Translations under genes and position numbers: made by a program
Assembly (NCBI GenBank): GCA_016788045.1
Contig: JAEUTG010000056.1
Location: 62,001 to 126,000 of the forward strand
Origin: Bacteroidales bacterium
Lineage (GTDB): Bacteria; Bacteroidota; Bacteroidia; Bacteroidales; Lentimicrobiaceae
Direction: 5' to 3'
Length of the DNA stretch: 64,000 bases
In this document: piece by piece, positions 25,710-33,922 of the stretch
Layout: each line of letters opens with the position of its first letter
How positions within the stretch are numbered: the stretch's first letter is position 1
The notes under the pieces: generated by a model
Databases searched by the model: none
What the model was told of the DNA's origin: nothing
Seen by the model: only the letters and a program-made list of their open reading frames with translations

Positions 25710-27197
25710 TTGAAAACTTCCAGACAGAGCGGAATTCTGCTACACCCCACCTCCCTTCCGGGTGACTATGGTATCGGTAACTTTGGCCCTGAAGCATTCA
25801 GGTTTATTGAATTTCTTGAGGAAGCCGGACAAACCCTCTGGCAGATTCTCCCGCTTGGCCCTACCGGTCCGGGGGATTCACCCTACCAGAGCTTTTCGGC
25901 CTTTGCCCTTAACCCCCTGCTGATTGATCTCCATCATTTTGTCAACAAAGGGCTGATCAGCAGTCCGGATCTGGATGAAACCCGCACCCCGAATACCGGA
26001 AAGGTTGATTACGCATTTGTTACGGCCAGCAGAACCAAAGTTTTCAAAAAAGCATACCAGGCTTTTCTTGATTCGGCTCCCGTTCAGGATAAAGCCGCTT
26101 TTGAGTCGTTTTGCGAACGGCAGAAATCATGGCTTGAAGATTATGCTTTGTTTATGGCCATCAAAGATTACTACGATGGCATTGCATGGTATGAATGGCC
26201 GCTGCCGGTCCGGAAACGTGAAAAAAACGCCCTCCGGAATTTCCGGCGTTTGCTGAAGTGGGAAACCGGCTATCACAGGTTTCTGCAGTTTGTGGTTAAC
26301 TGCCAGTGGTTTTTTGTCAAATCATACGCCAACAACAAGAATATCAAGATAATAGGAGACATCCCCCTATACATTTCCTTCGATAGTTCGGATGCGTGGG
26401 CCATACCAGAGATGTTCATGCTTGATTCGAAACTGAAACCCATTCTTGTTGCCGGCGTACCACCCGATTTCTTCAGCGAAACAGGTCAACTATGGGGAAA
26501 CCCGGTTTACAACTGGGAGTATCACAAAAAAACAAACTTCAGTTGGTGGAAAGAAAGGGTTGATTACAACCTCGAACTTGCTGACATCCTGCGCATCGAC
26601 CATTTCCGCGGACTGGCTGCATACTGGGCAGTGAAGTTCGGATCAGAGACAGCCATTGACGGTGAGTGGCTGCCGGCTCCCGGGGATGCATTGTTCAGGT
26701 CACTGACAATGAAAAAGGAAACGCTGCCTATCATCGCCGAAGACCTGGGCCTTATTACACCCGATGTTGTTGAATTGCGGGAGAAATACAGTCTTCCCGG
26801 CATGAAAATTCTGATGTTCGGATTCGACAAGGCTGAGGAAAATCCTTTTCTGCCGCATTTGTATGAGAAAGCGTCGGTTGTCTATACCGGAACCCATGAT
26901 AATGATACCGTTATGGGCTGGTATAGTTCCATTGATGACGAAGACAAGCAGAAATTCCATACCTATTCGGGATGCGACAAGGATGATATCCACTGGCAGA
27001 TGATCCGTATGGCAATGGCTTCTGTGGCCGACATAGCAGTGACACCCCTGCAGGATGTGCTCGGTCTGGGCAACGAAGCGAGGATGAATGTCCCGGGCAC
27101 AGCTACCGGAAACTGGCAATGGCGGTTTAAAGACGGAGATCTCCTGACGGAATACGCCGGGAAGCTGAAGTTGTATTGCAGGCTTTACAACCGGTGA
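25710..27197 (+). CDS. malQ: 4-alpha-glucanotransferase (amylomaltase)
   Basis: A 495-residue GH77 enzyme that transfers alpha-1,4-glucan segments between maltodextrins and releases glucose. It shows SGILLHPTSLPGDYGIG at the N-terminus, catalytic D297 in ILRIDHFRG, the acid/base E344 in IAEDLGLI and D397 in GTHDNDTV, the full GH77 triad. The start used is TTG (25710), since the conserved N-terminus begins at once and no nearby in-frame ATG exists. It follows the MFS transporter and probably shares its transcript. Length matches compact bacterial MalQ without extra N-terminal starch-binding domains. Confidence 0.95.
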   Translation: MKTSRQSGILLHPTSLPGDYGIGNFGPEAFRFIEFLEEAGQTLWQILPLGPTGPGDSPYQSFSAFALNPLLIDLHHFVNKGLISSPDLDETRTPNTGKVDYAFVTASRTKVFKKAYQAFLDSAPVQDKAAFESFCERQKSWLEDYALFMAIKDYYDGIAWYEWPLPVRKREKNALRNFRRLLKWETGYHRFLQFVVNCQWFFVKSYANNKNIKIIGDIPLYISFDSSDAWAIPEMFMLDSKLKPILVAGVPPDFFSETGQLWGNPVYNWEYHKKTNFSWWKERVDYNLELADILRIDHFRGLAAYWAVKFGSETAIDGEWLPAPGDALFRSLTMKKETLPIIAEDLGLITPDVVELREKYSLPGMKILMFGFDKAEENPFLPHLYEKASVVYTGTHDNDTVMGWYSSIDDEDKQKFHTYSGCDKDDIHWQMIRMAMASVADIAVTPLQDVLGLGNEARMNVPGTATGNWQWRFKDGDLLTEYAGKLKLYCRLYNR

Positions 27198-27210
27198 ACA
27201 GGGCTTTGGG

Positions 27211-27266
27211 CTGAAGCCAGAAGTCTGAAATCAGAAGTCAGAGGTCTGAAGTCAGAGGTCAGATCC
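27211..27266. repeat. Heptanucleotide microsatellite after malQ
   Basis: Eight consecutive 7-base units alternate between CTGAA(G/A)(C/T) and CAGA(A/G)GT types, in phase, starting 13 bases after the malQ stop. The rest of 27198-27656 holds a 20-bp tandem array and a palindrome and no credible gene. Confidence 0.8.
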
Positions 27267-27354
27267 AGACAGAAAGCAGAAGAATGAGGTACGAAGTCGC
27301 TGCCTCAATCCGAAATGCCTGCCTAATAGTCTTCAGGACAAGCTGGCGAAATCT

Positions 27355-27432
27355 AAAAGGGACGAGGGTCGCTGAAAAGGGACGAGGGACGCTGAAAAGG
27401 GACGAGGGACGCTGAAAAGGGACGAGGGACGC
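27355..27432. repeat. 20-bp tandem repeat, 3.9 copies
   Basis: The unit AAAAGGGACGAGGGACGCTG repeats at 27355, 27375, 27395 and (18 bases) 27415. Only one base differs, in the first unit (GGGTCG for GGGACG). No spacers, so it is not a CRISPR array. Confidence 0.9.
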
Positions 27433-27501
27433 ATCTTCCTGATCAGGGATTTAATCCAAAATCAGCAATCCGGAATCAGAAATCTGCAATTTTACACCGA
27501 G

Positions 27502-27563
27502 CTTGTCTGCTTGAGCATACAAGCAGGCCTGTTTGCCTGGGTGCCTCCTGGCAATCAGGCAGG
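27502..27563. repeat. Single palindromic unit related to those in element 2
   Basis: Left arm CTTGTCTGCTTG, loop AGCATA, right arm CAAGCAGG (27502-27527), followed by a second imperfect palindrome between CCTGTTTGCCTG and CAGGCAGG (27528-27563). No TTGTCCGG ends are seen around it. Confidence 0.75.
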
Positions 27564-27656
27564 TGAAGTAGAGGTACCGAAATCCAAAATTTCTTTCTGA
27601 CTCTCTTCAGGACAATCAGGCACAATATTACAACTTGCACTGCCACGGTGCCGGAA

Positions 27657-28292
27657 CTAAACCGGCACGACCTGGTACTCCTTGTTGATAAAGATATTGG
27701 CTTTGCTTCTTAATGATTGGACCACCTGATGTTCGCGCTCGAGGACCTGCATACGATACTCATTCTGCGGTTCTTTACCCCTGACTACCTGCGCTTTTTT
27801 GGTTTCATGATAGGTAAGTTCAATGAATATACGCAGATCGATCCCCTCAGTGTTGATGGCGTAAAGCCCGTCAACGATGATCATCTCAACGCCTTTAAAA
27901 TCAGTGGTCAGCTGATCAACCTGTTCGGTTACCAGATCAATGCATGGCATGGTTGAGGTGCGGTCATTTTTAAAATCATCGATGTTGCGGTAGATCGTAT
28001 CCCAATCATATTCGCCCAACCCAACCGCAGTTTCAATGCCATGGGATTTTCTCCATTCGGTGCGCTCCAGCGGATGGATACGGTAATAGTTATCGATGTG
28101 AATGGGTTTGCATACAATGCCTTCTTTGCGGAGCATTTTCGCCAGCACATGCGACAACTCAGTTTTCCCAGATCCCGATTCCCCGGAAACAGCAATCATG
28201 AATTTATTCTTCCTGTTCTTCAGAATGTGAGGAAGAATCTCCTTTGCAGCATTTTCATGCTTTTCGCCAATCAATAGAACATCACCAAGCAT
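27657..28292 (-). CDS. Uridine-kinase-like P-loop kinase, intact Walker A
   Basis: A 211-residue protein of the phosphoribulokinase/uridine kinase family. The Walker A loop GESGSGKTE follows strand FMIAVS near residue 35. The conserved IHIDNYYRIHP, RTEWRKSHGIE, EYDWDTI and IIVDGLYAI segments match the nucleoside/sugar binding core. It is about 62 percent identical by eye in these segments to the gene at 28591-29229. It lies downstream of that paralog and of the beta-PGM/GH65 gene on the same strand. Substrate may be a nucleoside or, given the neighbours, a sugar; this is not decided by the sequence. Confidence 0.87.
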   Translation of the reverse strand: MLGDVLLIGEKHENAAKEILPHILKNRKNKFMIAVSGESGSGKTELSHVLAKMLRKEGIVCKPIHIDNYYRIHPLERTEWRKSHGIETAVGLGEYDWDTIYRNIDDFKNDRTSTMPCIDLVTEQVDQLTTDFKGVEMIIVDGLYAINTEGIDLRIFIELTYHETKKAQVVRGKEPQNEYRMQVLEREHQVVQSLRSKANIFINKEYQVVPV

Positions 28293-28370
28293 ACTATCTG
28301 TTTTTAGGTTACACTATAAAAAGATTCAAAGATTCAAAGATTCTGAAGTAAGAAGTAAGATCAGCATCAT

Positions 28371-28473
28371 CATTCTTCATTCTTCATTCTTCATTCTTCA
28401 TTCTTCATTCGTAATTCGAAATTCGTAATTCGTAATTCGTAATTCGTAATTCGTAATTCGTAATTCGTAATTT
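28371..28473. repeat. Heptanucleotide microsatellite with unit switch
   Basis: Five full CATTCTT units (28371-28405) and a partial one are followed in the same 7-base phase by nine GTAATTC-type units (28411-28473, one GAAATTC, the last GTAATTT). It lies between the two uridine-kinase-like genes. Just before it, AAAGATTC repeats three times (about 28319-28343). Confidence 0.9.
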
Positions 28474-28590
28474 AAAATGATTCAGCACCAGTTGTGCGGG
28501 ACACTGATTCGTCTAAAGCAACTTAGCCATCCTTCCATCACCTTATCATTCCATCATTCAATCACCCCATCAAACCATTCACAGAGTGGA

Positions 28591-29229
28591 TTAGTAATGA
28601 AAAATCTCACTGGCAGTATCAAAATCCAGGTAGAAATCGGCCAGGGGTTTCAGCGACTGCACTACCTGATGTTCGCGTTCAAGCACCAGCATCCTGAATT
28701 CATCGAGTTCTTCTTTTCCTGAAATTTTCTGTTCTTCCATGGTTTCATGATACGTATTTTCAATAAAAACCTTGAGGTTTGCCCCCTCGATTTTCACAGA
28801 GTAGAGTCCTTCAACCACCAGAATATCAATGCCTTTGAAATTGGTTTGTATGGCATCCATTTCACCGGTAAACAAATCAAAACAAGGATAAGTTGACTTA
28901 TCTCCGATCCTGAAATCGTTAAGGTTCTTGTTGATCATATCCCAATCATACTCTTCATACCCAACCGACTCAATCCCGTGCTTTTTGCGCCATTCTGTCC
29001 TTTCAGCCGGCGGAATTTTATAGTAATTGTCCATGTTGAGTAGTTTGGTCTTCAGCCCCTGCTTTTTCAGCAACCGGCCAAGCATATGGGCAACCTCACA
29101 TTTCCCGGTTTCCACTTCACCGGAGATGGTGATTATGTATTTCCCTTTGCGCTCTTCCATCACTTTTTCAAGTATGGTCTGCGCCGCATTTTCATGCTTT
29201 TTATTGAGTAATAATATGTCGTTCAACAT
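28591..29229 (-). CDS. Uridine-kinase-like paralog with altered Walker A
   Basis: A 212-residue paralog of the kinase at 27657-28292, sharing NMDNYYKIPPAERTEWRKKH, EEYDWDMINKN and LVVEGLYSV. The P-loop reads GEVETGKCE: the usual final Ser/Thr that binds Mg2+ is Cys, and the small SGSG residues are replaced by VET. ATP binding is thus doubtful and it may be a pseudokinase or regulatory partner. It starts 62 bases downstream of the beta-PGM/GH65 stop on the same strand. A microsatellite separates it from the intact paralog. Confidence 0.85.
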   Translation of the reverse strand: MLNDILLLNKKHENAAQTILEKVMEERKGKYIITISGEVETGKCEVAHMLGRLLKKQGLKTKLLNMDNYYKIPPAERTEWRKKHGIESVGYEEYDWDMINKNLNDFRIGDKSTYPCFDLFTGEMDAIQTNFKGIDILVVEGLYSVKIEGANLKVFIENTYHETMEEQKISGKEELDEFRMLVLEREHQVVQSLKPLADFYLDFDTASEIFHY

Positions 29230-29291
29230 ATGTAAAGTCTTGTTTTAGTTGATGATAAGAGAAATCAAAAAATTTCCGGATGCGTTAAGCG

Positions 29292-32200
29292 TTATCCAAT
29301 GGAATATTTCATTCCATTGATTTCCACATCAATTTTTTCCGGACCTGCGTGCAGCGGGGTGAGCAGTACCTCGCCATGCTTAACACTCAGCTGGAAACGG
29401 GTTCCCCTGAATCCGAACTTAAACCTGAGTTCTTTCCAGGCTTCAGGCATATTCGGATAAATCCGGATTTTATCGCCCCTGAGGTTTAATCCGGCATAAG
29501 CATAGAATGCGATCAATACAGTGCCGGCCATGACACCCATGTGAATACCTTCGGCCGTTGTTCCGCCCTGTATATCGTTGTAATCGCTGCTCAGCGCATC
29601 CTGATAGAGTTCCCAGCTCAGGTCGCGGTCACCGATCATATTGGCCAGCAGTGCATGCACCACCCGGCTCAGGGTTGATCCGTGCGAAGTCCGGGCCAGG
29701 TAATACGCCAGATTCTCTTTCAGGTATTCATTGCTCATTTTATAACCAAGTTCTTCAAGGATACCACGCACTTCATCGTCGTCAAGGTTATAAAAGGTCA
29801 TGAGGGTATCGGCCTGTTTGGCCACTTTATACTCGTCAGCCGATTTGCCTTCTGCCTTCAGAATCCGGTCCAGGCGATAAATGTTACCGTATTTGTTGCG
29901 GTAATAATCCCAGTCAAGCTCCTTCAGATCGAAATAGCCATCGTATTGAGAGATAATGCCTTCGGGTGAAATCACGATGTTGAGTTTTCCGGCTATCTGC
30001 TTCCACCGATTGAGTTCTTCTGTATTAAGGGCGAGTTTCTCCTTAACAACCGGGGCTTCGTCACCGATCAGATCCAGAATATGGAAGGCTTTCTTCAGTG
30101 CCCAGGCAACCATGATGTTGGTATACGCGTTGTCGCGAAGGCCTCCCTCAGTTGATCCGTGGTACTGCTCGTGAAACTCATCCGGGCCCATCACTCTGGC
30201 AATCGAAAACCGTCCGGTTTCCGGATTCAGCTCTGCTTTTCCAGCCCAGAAACGGCAGATATCGAGGAACATTTCTGCACCATACTTCCTGAGAAAACCG
30301 AGATCTCCGGTGGTATGCACGTATTCCCACACATTGTAGGCGATGGCCAGCGACACATGGCGCTGAAGCGAACTGTAGTCGTCGCCCCATTCACCATTGA
30401 GCGGGTTCAGATGTACCACCTGGGTTTCTTCCCTGCCATCGCTGCCACTCTGCCAGGGGAACATGGCTCCGGTATAGCCGTATTCTTTTGCATACTCCCG
30501 GGCCTTTGGCAGACGGTTGTAACGGTACATCAGCGTTGCTTTTGCAGCTTCGGGCAACTGAAGGTTATACAGTGGCAGTATAAAGAGCTCATCCCAGAAA
30601 ATGTGTCCGCGGTAAGCCTCCCCATGCAATCCCCGGGCAGTGAAACTGGCATCGATAGATGCATTGTGGTATGAGGCCGACACCATGAGATGATACAGAT
30701 GAAGCCTGATCAGCTTCTGATCCATGCGGTTTCCTTCGATCTGAACATCAATTTTATCCCAGAGTTCAGCCCAGGCTTTACTGCTCTCCGAAAGCAGATC
30801 ATCGTAACGTGTGTTTGCAGCGGCAGCTTTGAGCGCCATTTCCAGCGGATCGGCCACATCATCGGGCTTGGATGTATAAATGGCTACCATTTTTTCAAGC
30901 CTGACCGGTTTGCCGGCTTCAGCATGAACATTGAAATGCAGGTAGGCCTTTGCCGGATCCACTACAGCCTGAGCATTAACGGTCGTTTCCTGTTCATTGA
31001 TAAAAATACGGTGATTCGCAGCCTCGGCAATGCTGATGCCCGACTGGGTGGTTTCAACCAACACCCAGACCATGGAATTGCTATAACCCTGCTGCCGGTG
31101 GCGGAGGTGTTGCTGGTTCAATTGCTTGTAACGTTCAACCCCGTCGTTGATGATGTCACCGTTGATTCCACTCCTGATGGTGATCTTTTCGCTGTAGTTA
31201 AGCGGAGTTATCTGGTATTGTATGGCAGCAACATGCGGATCATGCATACCTGCCATGCGTCTCGATTCAATTTCTGTTTCCCTTCCTTCCTTATCCCTCA
31301 CAATCAGGTAACGGTAAAACTCCCCGTTCCTGAAATTCAGGTGCTTCCTGAAGGCCACAAAAGTTGTATCATTGAAGTTAAACCACTCACCATCACCGAT
31401 TTTAAAGTTTACAGGCAACCAGTTGGGGGCATTCACAAAGTCTTCGTTCTCAACCATGCGGTCGCCCACCTTTGAAGCCAGCCTGTTGTACAATCCGGCA
31501 ATGTATGTACCCGGATTGTTCACCGGGTTAGAATCAGTCTCTTCCATGGCTCCGCGGGTACCGAAGTAACCGTTTCCGACAGCCAGCAATGCTTCGCGCG
31601 TACGTTCCTTTTTCGGCTCATAAGCATGGTAGGTTACTGACCATTTATCCTCTACGAGTCCGGTACTAAACCATTGGTTGATTCCTTCTATATCAATTTC
31701 TTCAAGATCTTCTACCACGATATCAGCACCGTTCAGCAGCAACTCGTGTGTATTTTCTTCACGGGCAATACCCAACACCAGTCCGAAAGCCCCTTTTTGT
31801 CCGGCCTGAACACCGGAAACAGCATCTTCAACAATCACGGTACGATCGTAGCTGACACCCAGGTTATCGGCCGCGGTAGTGAAAATATCAGGTTCAGGTT
31901 TCCCCTTCAGTTTGAGCTCTGCCGAAACGACTCCATCAACCCTGGTTTCAAACAAATGAAGCAGACCGGCAGCTTCCAGTACCGGAGCACAGTTTTTACT
32001 GGATGATGCAACGCCAACCCTGATGTTGAGGGATTTAAGCTGGTGGATGAGTTTTACCGTGCTTTCATAAACCCCTACACCATCTCTTTTGAGTATTTCA
32101 TTGAATGCATAATCTTTCCGGTTGCCCAATCCGCAGACCGTTTCCTGATCATGGGCATCAGAAGGATCGCCGAAAGGCAGTGAGATCCCCCTTGATTTCA

Positions 32201-32417
32201 GGAAGTCTTCCACCCCTTTATACCTTGGCTTGCCATCTACATAAGGAAGATAATCATTGGCATGGGTAAACTCACTGAAAGGCTCTTTAAACCTTAACTC
32301 CCGGTCACGAAGGAAACCATCAAACATCGTTTTCCAGGCCGAACTGTGAACAAGGGCTGTTTTCGTGATGACACCATCCAGATCAAAAATTATTGCATCA
32401 AAATTATATTCTGACAT
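29292..32417 (-). CDS. Fusion of beta-phosphoglucomutase (HAD) and GH65 disaccharide phosphorylase
   Basis: A 1041-residue protein. Residues 1 to about 250 form a HAD-type beta-phosphoglucomutase with nucleophile D12 and acid/base D14 in IIFDLDGVIT, VGVASSSKN, and KGKPEPDIF. Residues about 265-1041 form a full GH65 phosphorylase with YFGTRGAMEE, RGLHGEAYRGHIFWDEL and the catalytic-acid motif MGPDEFHEQYHG (743-754, acid E747). GH65 releases beta-glucose-1-phosphate, which the fused mutase converts to glucose-6-phosphate. Whether maltose, trehalose, kojibiose or another disaccharide is the substrate cannot be fixed by reading, but nearby malQ and GH31 suggest maltose. Confidence 0.94.
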   Translation of the reverse strand: MSEYNFDAIIFDLDGVITKTALVHSSAWKTMFDGFLRDRELRFKEPFSEFTHANDYLPYVDGKPRYKGVEDFLKSRGISLPFGDPSDAHDQETVCGLGNRKDYAFNEILKRDGVGVYESTVKLIHQLKSLNIRVGVASSSKNCAPVLEAAGLLHLFETRVDGVVSAELKLKGKPEPDIFTTAADNLGVSYDRTVIVEDAVSGVQAGQKGAFGLVLGIAREENTHELLLNGADIVVEDLEEIDIEGINQWFSTGLVEDKWSVTYHAYEPKKERTREALLAVGNGYFGTRGAMEETDSNPVNNPGTYIAGLYNRLASKVGDRMVENEDFVNAPNWLPVNFKIGDGEWFNFNDTTFVAFRKHLNFRNGEFYRYLIVRDKEGRETEIESRRMAGMHDPHVAAIQYQITPLNYSEKITIRSGINGDIINDGVERYKQLNQQHLRHRQQGYSNSMVWVLVETTQSGISIAEAANHRIFINEQETTVNAQAVVDPAKAYLHFNVHAEAGKPVRLEKMVAIYTSKPDDVADPLEMALKAAAANTRYDDLLSESSKAWAELWDKIDVQIEGNRMDQKLIRLHLYHLMVSASYHNASIDASFTARGLHGEAYRGHIFWDELFILPLYNLQLPEAAKATLMYRYNRLPKAREYAKEYGYTGAMFPWQSGSDGREETQVVHLNPLNGEWGDDYSSLQRHVSLAIAYNVWEYVHTTGDLGFLRKYGAEMFLDICRFWAGKAELNPETGRFSIARVMGPDEFHEQYHGSTEGGLRDNAYTNIMVAWALKKAFHILDLIGDEAPVVKEKLALNTEELNRWKQIAGKLNIVISPEGIISQYDGYFDLKELDWDYYRNKYGNIYRLDRILKAEGKSADEYKVAKQADTLMTFYNLDDDEVRGILEELGYKMSNEYLKENLAYYLARTSHGSTLSRVVHALLANMIGDRDLSWELYQDALSSDYNDIQGGTTAEGIHMGVMAGTVLIAFYAYAGLNLRGDKIRIYPNMPEAWKELRFKFGFRGTRFQLSVKHGEVLLTPLHAGPEKIDVEINGMKYSIG

Positions 32418-32462
32418 AAGTTGCTGATTTATTGATATTTGAATATTTGCTCAATGGCAATG

Positions 32463-32470
32463 CAAAGATA
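32463..32470 (-). promoter_or_regulatory. Putative -7 element of the beta-PGM/GH65 gene
   Basis: TATCTTTG on the minus strand, 46 bases before the ATG at 32417. The two kinase paralogs downstream may be read from the same start. Confidence 0.55.
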
Positions 32471-32549
32471 AGAATTTACACATTTACTCCCCGGAATCTG
32501 AAAAAATAAAGACTGACCGTAAAACAACCTGGTTTCGTTGGTAACAGCC

Positions 32550-32580
32550 AAAAAAAAAGCCTGCCGGTTCACCGGCAGGC
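32550..32580 (-). terminator. Rho-independent terminator of the FAS1 gene
   Basis: On the minus strand GCCTGCCGG/CCGGCAGGC forms a 9-bp stem with loop TGAA, followed by a run of nine T. It lies 22 bases after the FAS1 stop and before the GH65 promoter. Confidence 0.93.
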
Positions 32581-32602
32581 CTGAAGAGTATAACAAGAAA
32601 AC

Positions 32603-33532
32603 TCAGGGTAAAAGAACAGAATCAATCACGTGAATAACTCCATTGGCAGCCTGAACATCGGTGGCCACCACATTGGAACTGCCATTTAACTGCACACCTG
32701 AGGAACCTGCAACAACAGAGATATTGCTGCTGGTGTTAAGGGTAGGTACAGTTCCTGTTGAAACCTGCGATGCAAGCACATTACCTGAAACAACATGGTA
32801 GAGAAGAATCGGGGTCAGCTGCTCAGCAGTCAGATCACTGATTCCTGTTACGCCAAGAGCTGCAAACAGGGCGTTAAACGCATCATTGGTCGGTGCAAAT
32901 ACCGTGAAAGGACCGGCCGCGCTCAGGGCATCAACAAGACCGGCTTTAACCACTGCTTCAACCAGGATGCTGAAATTGGGATTGTTAATTGCATGACTTA
33001 CAACACTCGGAGGAAGAATAACTTTATCAATGGCATGGATAACGCCATTTGATGCCATTACATCAGCTGTAATCACAGTACTTTCGTCAACCTTCACATC
33101 GCTGCCCTTGCTGATAAACAGTTTCACTTTATTTCCGCCAGGAGCAGTATTGTTGAAGGTTTCTGCATAGCCCGTTGCAATGTCTGCGGCTTTGACATTA
33201 CCGGAAATCACATGATTCAGCAGAATCGGTTTAAGGGCTTCGGCGCTCAGATCATTGATACCACTCACCCCAAGCTGGGTAAAAAGTGCAGTAAATGCCT
33301 CATTGGTGGGTGCAAAAACAGTAAACGGGCCCGATCCTTCAAGGGTTGATACCAGTCCTGCTTTGTCGAGGGCCTGAACAAGAATTGAAAAGTCTGCATT
33401 TGATGAAGCAACCTGTACAATGTTCTGAGGATCTTTCTGATCGTCATTATCGTCTTTTGAGCATGAAGCAAAAACGGTTACGGTTGCTATGGCAAGAATT
33501 GCCAGTTGAAATTTTCTGAAGTTGGTTTTCAT
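32603..33532 (-). CDS. Lipoprotein with two fasciclin (FAS1) domains
   Basis: A 309-residue protein. A lipoprotein signal ends in FASC (C24), predicting lipid anchoring at the outer membrane. Two FAS1 domains cover about residues 40-172 and 175-309. Each has the H1 motif (GPFTVFAPTNEAFTALF and GPFTVFAPTNDAFNALF), a mid ILLNHV/ILLYHV segment and the H2 motif NGVIHAIDKVILP or NGVIHVIDSVLLP. FAS1 domains mediate adhesion or binding of lipids and matrix. The gene stands alone with its own terminator. Confidence 0.94.
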   Translation of the reverse strand: MKTNFRKFQLAILAIATVTVFASCSKDDNDDQKDPQNIVQVASSNADFSILVQALDKAGLVSTLEGSGPFTVFAPTNEAFTALFTQLGVSGINDLSAEALKPILLNHVISGNVKAADIATGYAETFNNTAPGGNKVKLFISKGSDVKVDESTVITADVMASNGVIHAIDKVILPPSVVSHAINNPNFSILVEAVVKAGLVDALSAAGPFTVFAPTNDAFNALFAALGVTGISDLTAEQLTPILLYHVVSGNVLASQVSTGTVPTLNTSSNISVVAGSSGVQLNGSSNVVATDVQAANGVIHVIDSVLLP

Positions 33533-33922
33533 GGTTTAGTTTGTTTAATGATTTCTTTATTTTGTTAAACAATAATATAAACCTGATAACCGACTTTTTG
33601 TTTAATGAATTTAAATTATTATTAAACAATATTGTTAAAAAAACACAAATTCGCTCCTTCGATAACAGGAAATGAAGCTCCCTGAAATGGTCAGAATAAT
33701 TGTATTTTACTGATTATATGGATTTTACAACATAGAAAAGAGGAATTACCTTTGAGTTATCTGGTTAATGCGGTAGCACTGAACTTACCAGATAATTTTC
33801 CTTTTCTGATCTTTATTATGAAAGAAAGGAGAATTCTGTAAAAAAACGACAAAAATCCGGGGGCTATTACAGAGGAAGAATTGGTCAATGGCTGAAAGGG
33901 AATTCCGGGCTCCCGGTTTAGA
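33533..33922. other. AT-rich intergenic region with TTAAACAA repeats
   Basis: About 390 bases upstream of the FAS1 gene. The FAS1-proximal 110 bases hold several copies of ATTAAACAA/TTGTTTAAT-type words on both strands (near 33541-33550, 33563-33572, 33598-33606, 33621-33638), possibly a regulator binding region. No TAnnTTTG promoter is clear. The distal part shows nothing recognisable. Confidence 0.4.

Noticed and set aside
27355..27432. CRISPR or iteron array
   Set aside because: 20-bp units without spacers, no cas or rep gene; a simple tandem repeat explains it.
30690..31475. 261-codon plus-strand open frame
   Set aside because: It is antisense to the GH65 domain with no family resemblance; long antisense frames are common opposite such genes.
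29292..32417. Two genes joined by assembly error
   Set aside because: The frame is continuous with a sensible linker, and beta-PGM/GH65 fusions are known in this phylum.
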